A stretch of 64,000 nt of DNA from Planctomycetaceae bacterium (GCA_016793115.1 JAEUIN010000220.1:1-64000), one strand, 5' to 3'. Counted from the first letter of the stretch, positions 53,201 to 61,980 are shown. Notes: a model not told the origin generated them from the letters alone. Numbers and translations are program-made.

Positions 53201-53716
53201 CCATTCGGACTCTTTGCATTTGGGCATTTTGACGTCGCGGAGCGGTTGGAAACACCAGTGCTTAGCACGTTCCGCGAGATTGAACTTGCCGACGGTCGGC
53301 GTGCCGGAGTTGCGCTGATCGTCCGCAGGAGCGGGAGCGCCTTGGCTGATCCATTTCTCGATGGCGGCGACCTTCTCCGGCGGCAACTTTCCTTTCGGCG
53401 GCATTTGAAAGTTGATGTCGTCGTAGCGGATGCCCTTAACCAGCAGACTGGCGTCGGAGTCGCCCGGCATCACGGCGGGCCCTTGGTCGCCTCCTCGCAA
53501 CATCGCACCGACGCTGTCGACCTGGAGCCCCGCTTCTTGCTTGTTCGGCCCGTGGCACTCATAGCAGTGTTCGGCAAGCACGGGGCGGACGTACTTTTCG
53601 TAAAATTCGACGCCGCTCGCATCGTCGCCGGCAGCATGCACAAAATCCCCGCCTGCATCGACAAGGCACCCGCAAAGAATCGCGCAAAGAAGTGCGGCAA
53701 AATTGGAGCGCGGCAT
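50285..53716 (-). CDS. Planctomycete cytochrome/DUF1549/DUF1553 protein
   Basis: A 1143-residue secreted protein. A signal peptide (residues ~1-30) is followed by a Planctomycete cytochrome C domain with a heme site C51-Y-E-C54-H55 and a distal Met (NFQMPPKGKL). DUF1549 follows (LLRRVTFDLIGLPPTTADIEEF) with a second CxxCH (CARCHDHKFDAIS), then a jelly-roll-like insert, then DUF1553 (VNRLWQHLFGAGLVRTSDNFG, PSHPELLDHLSRQF). ATG 53716 places the signal peptide at the N-terminus; 53743 is an alternative. Co-transcribed with the DUF1501 gene; such pairs are typical of planctomycetes. Confidence 0.93.
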   Translation of the reverse strand: MPRSNFAALLCAILCGCLVDAGGDFVHAAGDDASGVEFYEKYVRPVLAEHCYECHGPNKQEAGLQVDSVGAMLRGGDQGPAVMPGDSDASLLVKGIRYDDINFQMPPKGKLPPEKVAAIEKWISQGAPAPADDQRNSGTPTVGKFNLAERAKHWCFQPLRDVKMPKCKESEWARSDIDHFILAKLESAKLAPAVDAAPHELLRRVTFDLIGLPPTTADIEEFSKQWSAARNDGERDAVYAAVVDRLLSSPHFGERWARHWLDLVRYAETRGHEFDYLIPNAYRYRDYVIRAFNADVPYDRFIVEHLAGDLLAEPRRHPQTGANESILGTGFWFLGEECHSPVDIRQDETDRVDNKIDVMSKAFLGLTLACARCHDHKFDAISTRDYYAMSGFVLGLSYRQYAYENAERNRQIVLKLQALDKKFDSELRSVQFERCRPILMRIDSYLSAVRQLRSSDQFDDAKNVHDAQTQQIAAVAKQFQIDEVRLAAWLKAFVDEGNSSPPQDLRDFIESASQEHPTTTSAPDVNSTEKLQILVDYTKSPPWFADGFVFGDRPRRAGELRPGNDSRRPIERIYTANAAITDARLEVAETAANETEPGRLNWRQSGRTLKTSTFVLRTGHIAYRVFGSGNVYACVASHRMNNGPLHGGLAKKLTAGNDWSWIRHDLSSYVGRRVHFEFSPAADEERKPDGPSDFGLMGVVELDDANIPHIHAFEMSSSQAAADATAATAESIADRFLDDVRQVLTLRTSPISSNAAAKVEWMIRHPELFDTPTSAADDRLTDYFVEREKLLKQLRPEGPTAPTAWEGAAVDEHLLIRGNHRTVGELVPRRFLEAIDAESPQDYRLPGGRLTLAQRLVNKNDPLPARVMVNRLWQHLFGAGLVRTSDNFGSMGEQPSHPELLDHLSRQFMDDGWSIKRMLRRMTLSRTYRMSSRIASRPSQGVDPQIVDPLNQLLHRANVKRLEAEAVRDSILAVSGRLDRTLFGPSVEVYLTPFMEGRGRPQSGPLDGAGRRSIYLRVRRNFLNPMFQAFDYPTPFTTVGRRSSSNVPAQALALMNGPLIEQQAQLCAERLLATTAGAPAAERIDRLYSANFARSATDWERSAAISFLNEQAAAYGIASPDDLRIWADLCHVLWNTKEFIFIP

Positions 53717-53861
53717 CGGCAACGATACCTCGACGTATGACATACGCAGGTCGGTGAGCGGGGCGGGTAAGACTCGAGGCGGGGCGTCGGAAGACGTGCT
53801 TGCTATTGTACCCGCTCTTAGTGGGCGACGGTATCAAATTGCCGCCCGCCGCCATTGCCGC

Positions 53862-54263
53862 CTAACTCGGCAGCGAGCGATGGAAATGGACGTGTTTCCA
53901 AGCTCCACCGATCCTTTGCCAAACTCGGGTCTCCTCGACCGCGACGGTGACCGGCTCGCCGGACGCATTGAGTTTTTGGTTAAGGCGGACGTAGCTCAAA
54001 ACAGCGGCGTCGGCCCCCATCAACCTGACGTGCGGCGAGGCCATCGTCACATTTGTCGCAATCGCAGGCTTCGGCGCCGATCCGCCGAGTTCAAAATAGA
54101 ACTTATGGAACGGCATGCCTTCAACGACATGTCCGCGCGCTTCCGGTTCGAAGCAGGTGAGCGTCGGGTCGCAGAGTTCCGCGTAGGTCTTCCAATCGCC
54201 GCCGACGATTGCGACTAAGAGCTTCTGATTCAGGGCGAGTAGTTCTTGTTGGGAGTCGGACAT
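53862..54263 (-). CDS. CaMKII-association-domain / NTF2-like protein
   Basis: A 133-residue single-domain protein. LLALNQKLLVAIVGGDWKTYAELCDPTLTCFEPEARGH, a hydrophobic MPFHKFYFEL and the C-terminal ETRVWQRIGGAWKHVHFHRS match the calcium/calmodulin-dependent kinase II association (NTF2-like, DUF4440-type) fold. No catalytic role can be assigned. ATG 54263; the shorter start fits the family. It lies on the same strand between thyX and the DUF1549 gene. Confidence 0.8.
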   Translation of the reverse strand: MSDSQQELLALNQKLLVAIVGGDWKTYAELCDPTLTCFEPEARGHVVEGMPFHKFYFELGGSAPKPAIATNVTMASPHVRLMGADAAVLSYVRLNQKLNASGEPVTVAVEETRVWQRIGGAWKHVHFHRSLPS

Positions 54264-54330
54264 AGTCGTTTGTTCGTTCCGCGTAAAGAAAGGAGTCGTT
54301 TCGAAGCGCCTCGCCGGCATTCAAGAGGAG

Positions 54331-55236
54331 CTAAGTCGGAGGCAGTAGTCCGAGTCGAACGAGTTTCTGCCGGCACTCGTCTCGTTCTCGACTGCGGGTC
54401 AAATCTTTCCAAGTGGGATCCTGCACCTCGAGAAAGTCGTCCTCCGTCGCGGCGACGCGCCCGTTCGCTGAAAGTTTCGCGGTCAGTCGGCTGATCAGTT
54501 CGACGTCAAGCCGCGTCAGAAACATTGCCCCGAGTCGGTAATCTTCAAATGCTTCCCAGACATACGGAAATAGCGGCTTGACGATCTTCTCGCCGATGGC
54601 CGTGGCATACTCGCGAATTTCCAACTGAGCGTGCGAATCCATCCGCAACGCGAGAAAATGCAGCAGGTTGTGAATATCGACCTTCCAATAAGCTTCGGTG
54701 TAGGTCGAAAGCGGCAGATCTTTGCGCGCTTGTTCACGCGCCACTCCAAGTTCGATGCGCCGCTCGTATAGCTTCCTAGCGCTGTCTTGGAGCGCGAGTT
54801 CGCTCGCGGTGAGTTCGGCACCGACCTCCGGCGACAGGAGATCGCCGCTTCCTTGACGATTGTTCGCCGCCTGCGTGCGCCATTGGTCCGGCGGCGTTCG
54901 TTGCGTGGCATCGATCGCGAGAGAGTAACGAGTCGAATACTCATTCACATTGGCCGTGCGATGTCGAATCCACTGTCGCCAGGTGTCCATCGGCACTCGG
55001 CACAGCAGTTTGATTTCGGCCATTTCAAACGGCGTGCTATGGCGATGCCGCATGAGATAGCGAATCAGTCCGCGGTCGTCGGACACTTTTTTCGTGCCTT
55101 CGCCGTAACTCACGCGGGCCGCTTGCACCACAGCTTGGTCGTCGCCCATCACATCGACGAGGCAGACAAATCCGTCATCGAGGACGGATATTTTTTTCCA
55201 GCGAAGTTCTTCGACTTGAGCGGCGTTGGTCGGCAT
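54331..55236 (-). CDS. thyX: FAD-dependent thymidylate synthase ThyX
   Basis: A 301-residue flavin-dependent synthase that methylates dUMP to dTMP. The ThyX motif is present as R91-H-R-T-A-N-V-N-E-Y-S101-x-R; YLMRHRHSTPFEMAEIKLLCRVPM, the CTP-like dUMP-binding residues and NLLHFLALRMDSHAQLEIREYA also fit. ATG 55236 starts the family domain; a TACAAT-like -10 lies about 90 bases upstream (ATTGTA at 55324-55329). Planctomycetes use ThyX widely in place of ThyA. Confidence 0.94.
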   Translation of the reverse strand: MPTNAAQVEELRWKKISVLDDGFVCLVDVMGDDQAVVQAARVSYGEGTKKVSDDRGLIRYLMRHRHSTPFEMAEIKLLCRVPMDTWRQWIRHRTANVNEYSTRYSLAIDATQRTPPDQWRTQAANNRQGSGDLLSPEVGAELTASELALQDSARKLYERRIELGVAREQARKDLPLSTYTEAYWKVDIHNLLHFLALRMDSHAQLEIREYATAIGEKIVKPLFPYVWEAFEDYRLGAMFLTRLDVELISRLTAKLSANGRVAATEDDFLEVQDPTWKDLTRSRERDECRQKLVRLGLLPPT

Positions 55237-55398
55237 GGCGCGAGCGCGGAAATTCGGGGCGATGGGAGCTTGCGACGACTCGCCGCCGCTTTGCGATGTC
55301 GAGCGACGAATCAGGAAACGGGCATTGTAGCGAACGTCGAAGGCCGTCGGCAGGGGCCGCAAAATCCGGTAATTTGGGCGATTTCTTAGACCGCGCGA

Positions 55399-56733
55399 CT
55401 ATTCATGGCGCAAGGCTTCGATAGGGTCCATCAACGCCGCTCGCCGTGCGGGATACATCCCGAAAATGATTCCGGTGAAGATCGAGATAAAAAAGGCGGC
55501 CGCGACGCTCCAAGGAGCGATAAGAGGCCGGATGTCTCGGATGTTCGACGGTAAAGATGCCATGGCTTCGGCGAAGAAGTTGTTCATCACCCAGCGAGTC
55601 GCGTCGACCGCGAGCGGAACCGAAAAGCCGATCGCCACGCCGAGCGACCCGCCGATGGCCGTCAGCACGAGTGTCTCGGTGAGAAACTGCCAGACGATGT
55701 CGCGTTGCTTCGCGCCTAATGCTCGGCGAATGCCGATTTCGCGCGTTCTCTCCGTCACTGTCGCCAGCATGATGTTCATGATTCCGATGCCCCCGACGAG
55801 CAACGAGATTCCGGCTACGACGATCAACAATACATTGAACATCATCCGTGTGATTTCAGCCTGTTTGAGCAACTCTTTCGGAACGACGAGCGCGTAGTCG
55901 TCTTGGGTATGATAGTTCTCAAGCAACCGGCGAATGATCGACGACGTCTCGTCGACTTCGGCCAAATCCCGTACGGTTAAGGTGATCTGACTGAATTCAA
56001 CGATCTCTCCCGATCGCGAGCCGGCGCTCGCCGTCAACACGGCGAGACCGATGCGGGCCTTCAATGTTTCCAAAGGAATATAGATGTCGCGGTTGTAGTC
56101 TTGCCCGCTGAAGCTGCCGCCGATCGCTCCCGTCGCGTCGCGAAACTGAGTCACGCCGACGATGACGTAAAACTTGTCGTCGACTAATACGGATTTGCCG
56201 AGCGGGTTCTCGTAGAGAAACAACGCCTTCGCGGTCTCGGCGCCGAGCACGCAGACGTTTTCGAAGTTGACTTCGTCGTCGTCGGCGATGAACCGGCCGC
56301 CCGCGAGCGTCAGGTGATTCATGTCCGCATATTCGGCGCGGCAGCCGACAAGGCGAATCTTTAACGCGCGATCGAGGTAGCGGGCCTCTTTTTGATCAAG
56401 TTCGCGCAGCGGCACCGCGTCGACGACCGTCGGCAAGGCACGAAAGCGTTCGAGATCGTCGCGGGTCAGACCGTATTCGTGGAAGAAACTACCGGCTTCC
56501 GACGATGAAACGTTGGTGCTCGGTTTGACGCTACGAATGATGATGTTCGAGGCGCCCAGATCCTTGATTTGTTGTTGCGCTTGGTGGCTGACTCCCTCGC
56601 CCATGGCGACGAGCCAAATCACCGCGGTGACGCCGATGAGAATGCCGAGAATTGCCAGAGCCGAGCGCAGTTTGTGCAGCAGGAGGCTCTTGAGGCCCAA
56701 TCGAAGCGTTTGCCAAATCTTTGCGAGAAGCAC
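55399..56733 (-). CDS. MacB/FtsX-type ABC transporter permease
   Basis: A 444-residue permease without an ATPase domain. Residues ~20-45 form the first span (SLLLHKLRSALAILGILIGVTAVIWLVAMGEG), a periplasmic MacB core domain follows (with MTLAGGRFIADDDE-type strands), then three C-terminal spans (VLLIVVAGISLLVGGIGIMNIMLATVTERTREIGIRRALGA; VLTAIGGSLGVAIGF; VAAAFFISIFTGIIFGMYPARRAALMDPIEALRHE). The start is GTG 56733. It follows the HlyD-type gene by 18 bases. Confidence 0.93.
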   Translation of the reverse strand: MLLAKIWQTLRLGLKSLLLHKLRSALAILGILIGVTAVIWLVAMGEGVSHQAQQQIKDLGASNIIIRSVKPSTNVSSSEAGSFFHEYGLTRDDLERFRALPTVVDAVPLRELDQKEARYLDRALKIRLVGCRAEYADMNHLTLAGGRFIADDDEVNFENVCVLGAETAKALFLYENPLGKSVLVDDKFYVIVGVTQFRDATGAIGGSFSGQDYNRDIYIPLETLKARIGLAVLTASAGSRSGEIVEFSQITLTVRDLAEVDETSSIIRRLLENYHTQDDYALVVPKELLKQAEITRMMFNVLLIVVAGISLLVGGIGIMNIMLATVTERTREIGIRRALGAKQRDIVWQFLTETLVLTAIGGSLGVAIGFSVPLAVDATRWVMNNFFAEAMASLPSNIRDIRPLIAPWSVAAAFFISIFTGIIFGMYPARRAALMDPIEALRHE

Positions 56734-56751
56734 GGTAGAGCCGCACCGGGA

Positions 56752-58629
56752 TTATATTCCGGGCCCGCCTCCGCCTTGACCGACGCCGGAGCCGTTACGC
56801 GATGGACCGCCCGGACCGTCCCCCGCCGGAACGTTGCCGCCTCCAGAGCTTCGCCGAGCGCGAGCGGCCGCGGCTTCTTGTGCGGAGATGAAACCGTCGC
56901 CGTCGGCATCCATACGCCCAAAGAAGGTTTGCATTTGTTCGGGAGCTTCCGCTTTGCTCACTTTTCCGTCTTTGTCCTTGTCGAACGACATTAGGTCCAT
57001 CGAGCGATTGCTTCCGGAATTCGAACCGCTTCTTCCACCGGGCGCAGGACCGGTACCCGTTACGCTTGCCGCAGGTTCGCCGTCCGGCTTTCGTTCGCCG
57101 TTGCCGAATTGCGATTTTGTGTCCTTTGCGGCAAAATCCCCCTCCGATCGCTCCGGGGGATTCTGCAAGACCACGTCGTTCTCCTTGAGTCCGGCGACGA
57201 CTTCCACGCTCTTGGCGTCGCCGAGACCGAGACGGACCTCCGTCTTTTCAAAGCCTTGCGGCGTTTCTCGCCAACAGTAAAGTTTGCCTGCTTGTTCGAT
57301 GACGCACTGCACAGGCACCGTCAAAACATTCTTCTTTTCTTGGATAAGCACTTCCACTTCAGCGGTCATTCCAGGTTTCAGGTCGGTTGGACGACCGTCG
57401 ATTCGTACATAGGCCGCATAGTTCTTGACGTCGCCCGAATAGCGGCTCGATGGTTCCGGCTGATTGGCGATGAATGTCACGAAGCCGGTCAACTTGCGAT
57501 TCTGAATCCTGATTGAGGCGGGCATATTGGCGCGCAAGCTCTCGACCTTCGATTCGTGAACGGTTACTTTGACCTGCATTTGCGTGAGATCGGGAACGCG
57601 AAGTATCACCTGACCTTCGCGAATCGTAGCTCCTTCTTCGATCTTCGGCCGATCGCTGCCGCCGAACCAGTTGGAGTCATTGGCGTAGACGACCATCCCG
57701 GCCTGAGGTGCCGCGATCAAGCAATTCGCCTTCTGCATCTCCAGCCGCTTGAGTTTCGACTCTTCGAGTTCGAACGCCGTTTGCTCGCTGGAGGCCTTCG
57801 CCTCGGCCGTTGCGACCGTCGTTTCCAGCGTGTTCTTTGTCTTGAGAAACGTGAATTCTTCGAGCACCTTCTTGGCGGTTCGGGCCGTCTCGAGATCGAG
57901 TTGAGCCCGCTTCACGGCGAATTGCTGGGCCTCTAGCTGCAGAGGCGTCACGTACGCTTTTCGAAACATCCGCTCCGTATATTGCAACGTGTTTTGCGCG
58001 CTCCGTAGGTTCTCTTCTGCGACGGTGATCTGCGAATCGACCAATTGTTGGTCTTTTTTGAACGTGCCTTCGACGTACTCGCGAAGCGCGATCTTCGCCG
58101 ACTCCACGTCGTTTTTGGCTTGGTCGCGGATAGCTCTCGCTTTCTCGTAACCGATCTTTTGTTGCAGAATCTGCTCGTCGATTGCAGCGGAATCGATTTC
58201 GACCAGTTGATCGCCTTCCTTCACGATCGTGCCGTCGGCCACGATGTTTTTGATGATCCCGCCGCCGGCGACTAAGCAGCGGATATCGATGTTGCTCGCG
58301 CTTTCGACGTTGCCCTTTTGTGTGACCGTCACGACGAGATCGCCGCGAGAGACCGTATGCGTCAATTGCCGGACTTGCTCCTCCGTTCCAAAGAATCCGG
58401 CATACTTTGCGACGGCCCAGCCGCCGCCCACGACAAGAGCCATCCCTAGGCCGGTGATTAGGAGTCGGGCTGCGACTGCGCCGATTCCTCGCCGCCGCCG
58501 CGAAGCGCGCCGATCCGTCTCCGACCCGTCCGAGCGCGAGACTGCCGACGTTGGGCTGTCGAAACGCGCCGAGTAGGTGTCTTCGAATAAAGTTGGCTTA
58601 GCCGATTCCGTTTGTCCGACGCCGTGCAT
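56752..58629 (-). CDS. Membrane-fusion protein (HlyD/MacA type) with C-terminal EF-hands
   Basis: A 625-residue periplasmic adaptor. A basic cytoplasmic start and one membrane span (residues ~52-76) precede the biotinyl-lipoyl domain halves, a long alpha-helical hairpin (~140-310, rich in Glu/Ala/Lys) and the beta-barrel domain (TDLKPGMTAEVEVLIQEKKNVLTVPVQCV). Then come two canonical EF-hand loops, DKDKDGKVSKAE (550-561) and DADGDGFISAQE (574-585), and a Gly-rich tail. The start ATG 58629 has AAGGA eight bases upstream; TTG 58644 is less likely. Calcium binding of an efflux adaptor is unusual. Confidence 0.93.
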   Translation of the reverse strand: MHGVGQTESAKPTLFEDTYSARFDSPTSAVSRSDGSETDRRASRRRRGIGAVAARLLITGLGMALVVGGGWAVAKYAGFFGTEEQVRQLTHTVSRGDLVVTVTQKGNVESASNIDIRCLVAGGGIIKNIVADGTIVKEGDQLVEIDSAAIDEQILQQKIGYEKARAIRDQAKNDVESAKIALREYVEGTFKKDQQLVDSQITVAEENLRSAQNTLQYTERMFRKAYVTPLQLEAQQFAVKRAQLDLETARTAKKVLEEFTFLKTKNTLETTVATAEAKASSEQTAFELEESKLKRLEMQKANCLIAAPQAGMVVYANDSNWFGGSDRPKIEEGATIREGQVILRVPDLTQMQVKVTVHESKVESLRANMPASIRIQNRKLTGFVTFIANQPEPSSRYSGDVKNYAAYVRIDGRPTDLKPGMTAEVEVLIQEKKNVLTVPVQCVIEQAGKLYCWRETPQGFEKTEVRLGLGDAKSVEVVAGLKENDVVLQNPPERSEGDFAAKDTKSQFGNGERKPDGEPAASVTGTGPAPGGRSGSNSGSNRSMDLMSFDKDKDGKVSKAEAPEQMQTFFGRMDADGDGFISAQEAAAARARRSSGGGNVPAGDGPGGPSRNGSGVGQGGGGPGI

Positions 58630-58713
58630 CAACGGATCCTTCAAGGGCTTGCGAACTCAAGGCTACCGGCGACGATCGCGAACCGGTGTCTGATACGAGA
58701 TTCAACCCCACAA

Positions 58714-58734
58714 CCCGCCTCAAGTTTTGGCGGG
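58714..58734 (-). other. Hairpin in the 267-base spacer between the efflux genes
   Basis: CCCGCC (58714-58719) and GGCGGG (58729-58734) form a 6-bp stem between the TolC-type gene and the membrane-fusion gene on the minus-strand transcript. The spacer shows no gene. It may tune expression between the two genes. Confidence 0.3.
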
Positions 58735-58896
58735 GCAAGGAGTTTCCACTCTGTATGCAGGGGCGATTCAGCGCCCAATTCATTGTCGGCAGCGGCCGAC
58801 GAAATGGCAAATCAACCCCGCAATAGAAAGTATCTGCGGGGAACACTAGCCGCCGCACGGCGCAATCCCACTAATCGCGCAAAAAGGACGAAAAGA

Positions 58897-61800
58897 CTAC
58901 GGAAGCGGCGGCGTTCCGAAGAGTTCCTTTGCGATCGCTCCCGGCTTGGCAGGGGCTACACCGTCAACAAGCGGGTGCGGAATTGTTCCGGCGGCGGGCT
59001 GGGACACGCTGACCGCCGGCGTCGGTTCGGCGATGCGTGTTTGCGATGCAGTCCGAAACGAAGCCCCGTGAGAGCCTGTGGCTTCGCCCTTTGCGGCCGT
59101 TCGCGGGGCCTGGGATTCCTTGCGACTCGCCCCGTGCGGAAGGCTTCCGCCGTTCGTCGGCGGAATTAATCGCGGCGGTTGTGATCGGAGATGCGGCGGC
59201 TGAGCGGCCGGAGGCGGGAGCTGCGGGATTGCCGGCGGAGTCAGCTCGTTATCGAGTTGCATCTCCGGTTTGGTTTCGTTGAGGGGAGCCGACAACGGCG
59301 ATAAAGGCGCGGGAACCGCCTCAAGATTGGATTCTTGGGTCGGAAGTTGCTCGCCGGTGGGGGTGGAGAGTTGATCGAGAGCTTCGTACCACGATTGCGG
59401 CACGTCCGGCGGCAAGTCTTCCGGCGAACAAAGCTCGGCTCGAGCGAGCAGCTCGTCCAGCGGGCGGTCGATCCAAATCCCCCGATCGTCGAGCTCCATC
59501 AGGCCGAGTTCACGCACCAGAATCATCCGCGCAGCGTAGTGATTAAGCCATACGCTCATGAAGTTGTTCTGCGACGCTTGTAGATCGTTCAACGCGGTAA
59601 GTAAGTTCAATGCGGCCGTCGGACCAAGACCGGCGGCGGCTTGGCCCGGCACGGCGGGCTCGGGCGGTTTGCTTAGCACTTCGCGTGTTTGGTCGACGCG
59701 GCGTGCGGCAATCGTCACCGCGCGTCGTTGGATTTCCAGGTTCACTTCCAGTTGCTTGAGCGTCCGCAACGACTGTCGCAACGATTGATTGACGCCGTCT
59801 TCGAATTGAATCAATTGCCGACGATCCCGCTGGTATTCAATGAGCGCGGAGCGGTAGTTGTTGCGTTCGATGAGTCGCGTGAAGGGGGCGTCGAATTCCA
59901 GTCCGGCGTTTAGCGTACCGGTTTCCGCCTGAAACTTAGCCGGGTTATTTCCCACAGTGCCGAGCGAGCCCCCGAAGCGAACGTTGAGAGTCGCCAATAG
60001 CGAGCGGGCGTTAAAAGCGATAAGGCGCCACGAGTCCACGAGCGCCGCGCGGTTGTTCATCCAATCAAGACGATTGGCGCGAGCGACATTGAGAGCCAAC
60101 TGCGGATCGAGAACGACCGGGGCGAGCATGACGCTTTCGAGGCGCGCACGCACCTGGACCAGCGATGCCTCCTGAATTAGCGAAGCCAGCGCCTTCGCGG
60201 AAATGACCAATTGTTCGATCGTTCGCTTGCGAGTCGTCGGCTTCAGGCCCGCACGCAGCGTTTCTACTTCGGCGGCCCCGCTTTGAAACATGCTCTCAAG
60301 CTCACCGAAGGCCTCGACCAGCGCCGTGTAGTCCTTGTCGAACTGCGTTGCTTCCGCATCGCTTAAGCGTTGCTTTCGCTCCGGCCGCCTTGCGTCAAAT
60401 TGCGCCAGATCACCGCGAATTGCGTCCAGGGTGCGAGCCGACTCGTCGCGATAGGCCGTCATGCGGTCGAGGGCCATCGTGAGAACATCGAGATCCGGCT
60501 CGATCGGCAGATTGCCGAGTTCGTCGACGAAATCCTCCAGCCGCTCATAGAGATCGTTGGTGCTCGGATCGATGAATTGAAACTGACGAATCATGGCATC
60601 GTCGAGTTCCATCGCAAGATCGGGAGGCAAACCAATTTGCGTCCGCTTGTAGGTTTCGAAGGTGTTTTCGAGATTGTTTTCGCTCTGAAGCAGCGTGGCC
60701 CGGGCGGTCTCGATGTTCTGTCGAAATTGATCGACCTGGGCGATGTCAATCGTGCCCGCCTCGAGATTAGCTTGCAGTAATCGGAGCGTCCGGAGTTGAG
60801 CGTTGAGGTTCTGCTGGGTGTTGCGAATTTGTTGCGTTGTTTGCAATAACCCGACATAGCCGCCTAGCGTTCCGGCGCCGCCGCCCGCGAAGCCGCCTGT
60901 CACGGCTCCGCCGCCGCCGGTTCCACCGGTTCCGCTTCGCCCGAAGCCGGTGATGTCGCCGACGCCGCCGAAGCCGGACGAACCTTGGCCGGTGAAGCCG
61001 GTCAAGCCGGTGCCGCCGAAGAAGCCGCCGCGACGCTGCGCCCCGGTCGTGCCGCCGTCGCCGACCGCTAGATTGGTATAGAACCCCTGGCGGTATCGCT
61101 CAAAGGCGCGCAAGTTCGACAGCAGCGCGCGTTCGACGATCGTCAGCTGCTCAAGAATGAATCGTCGGCACCCGTTGCGCAAAAGCGGTTGAACGAAAAT
61201 GAAGTTGATCAGCGAGCGGCTAGAACTCGTGTATGGTCCGGCTAATTGCCAAACGAGCGTATTGGCAAATCCGACGAGCAGCTGTCCGCCCGCGGCGAAT
61301 TGTCGTTGCGCTTGCGCGAACGGAACGACCGTCAACGTGTCGCGAGTGAGGCCGCCCGCTCCGGGAGCGTTGCGGCTCAGGTGAGCGTAGTCGACGCCGC
61401 TGAAGCCGCCGAAGAACTGCGTGTCGAAGCGAAAGCGTTCCGTGCTGACGTCGAGCGCCGAGAAGTAGAGCTCTTCAAGCTGTTCGCGGTAGTCGGGGTC
61501 GTGAATAATCGCCAGTTGAACGGTGCCGTCGAGATCGAGGTACATCTTGCCGTCGTCGCGCATATCGGTGTACGACGCGAGTTGGTATCTCCACGACGGG
61601 TTCTGCAACTGCTTCAGGTCGCCGTCGACGTGGTAGTTACGAGCCCCCTTCATGCCGTCGACGTAGTGCATAAAGACGTGCGAATACCGATCATCCGGCG
61701 GCATCGGAGGATGGTCCGGATTCGTCGGGTCGAAGTAGCGGCTGCGCGCGTCGTATTGCAGGCGAAAGTTCGGCAGGCCCCATCGACCTGGAAGATTCTT

Positions 61801-61980
61801 CTCATTAAGAATCTGGGTAACCTCGCGATCGGCTTGCAGGCGATAATGCTGCCGCGTGCATCCGCTCGGCATTAGCACGAGGCTGAGAATTGCGAACAGG
61901 GCGACGATGATAGGGCGCGAAGTCGGCGGCGACTTGACGCGGATCGTGCGCGCAGCGGTGATAGGGCGAATCCGTCTCAT
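58897..61980 (-). CDS. TolC-type outer-membrane efflux lipoprotein with Gly-rich insert
   Basis: A 1027-residue protein, more than twice the usual TolC length. A lipoprotein signal ends in LMPSGC (Cys 41). The two OEP repeats are recognisable by their helical, Gln/Ala/Leu-rich hairpins (QNLNAQLRTLRLLQANLEAG, LRQSLRTLKQLEVNLEIQRRAVTIAARRVDQTREVL). A Gly-rich insert (residues ~303-373, GTGGTGGGGAVTGG and similar) and a Pro/Ala-rich C-terminal tail (last ~130 residues) are unusual. ATG 61980. It heads the minus-strand efflux operon with the adaptor and permease. Confidence 0.88.
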   Translation of the reverse strand: MRRIRPITAARTIRVKSPPTSRPIIVALFAILSLVLMPSGCTRQHYRLQADREVTQILNEKNLPGRWGLPNFRLQYDARSRYFDPTNPDHPPMPPDDRYSHVFMHYVDGMKGARNYHVDGDLKQLQNPSWRYQLASYTDMRDDGKMYLDLDGTVQLAIIHDPDYREQLEELYFSALDVSTERFRFDTQFFGGFSGVDYAHLSRNAPGAGGLTRDTLTVVPFAQAQRQFAAGGQLLVGFANTLVWQLAGPYTSSSRSLINFIFVQPLLRNGCRRFILEQLTIVERALLSNLRAFERYRQGFYTNLAVGDGGTTGAQRRGGFFGGTGLTGFTGQGSSGFGGVGDITGFGRSGTGGTGGGGAVTGGFAGGGAGTLGGYVGLLQTTQQIRNTQQNLNAQLRTLRLLQANLEAGTIDIAQVDQFRQNIETARATLLQSENNLENTFETYKRTQIGLPPDLAMELDDAMIRQFQFIDPSTNDLYERLEDFVDELGNLPIEPDLDVLTMALDRMTAYRDESARTLDAIRGDLAQFDARRPERKQRLSDAEATQFDKDYTALVEAFGELESMFQSGAAEVETLRAGLKPTTRKRTIEQLVISAKALASLIQEASLVQVRARLESVMLAPVVLDPQLALNVARANRLDWMNNRAALVDSWRLIAFNARSLLATLNVRFGGSLGTVGNNPAKFQAETGTLNAGLEFDAPFTRLIERNNYRSALIEYQRDRRQLIQFEDGVNQSLRQSLRTLKQLEVNLEIQRRAVTIAARRVDQTREVLSKPPEPAVPGQAAAGLGPTAALNLLTALNDLQASQNNFMSVWLNHYAARMILVRELGLMELDDRGIWIDRPLDELLARAELCSPEDLPPDVPQSWYEALDQLSTPTGEQLPTQESNLEAVPAPLSPLSAPLNETKPEMQLDNELTPPAIPQLPPPAAQPPHLRSQPPRLIPPTNGGSLPHGASRKESQAPRTAAKGEATGSHGASFRTASQTRIAEPTPAVSVSQPAAGTIPHPLVDGVAPAKPGAIAKELFGTPPLP

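Noticed and set aside
53805..53837. TACAAT with TTGATA on the minus strand as a promoter of the DUF1549 gene
   Set aside because: The spacer is 21 bases, too long for a sigma-70 promoter; only the -10 part is credible.
53180..54218. Plus-strand frames opposite the DUF1549 and NTF2-like genes
   Set aside because: Antisense frames without motifs; the minus-strand products are recognisable.
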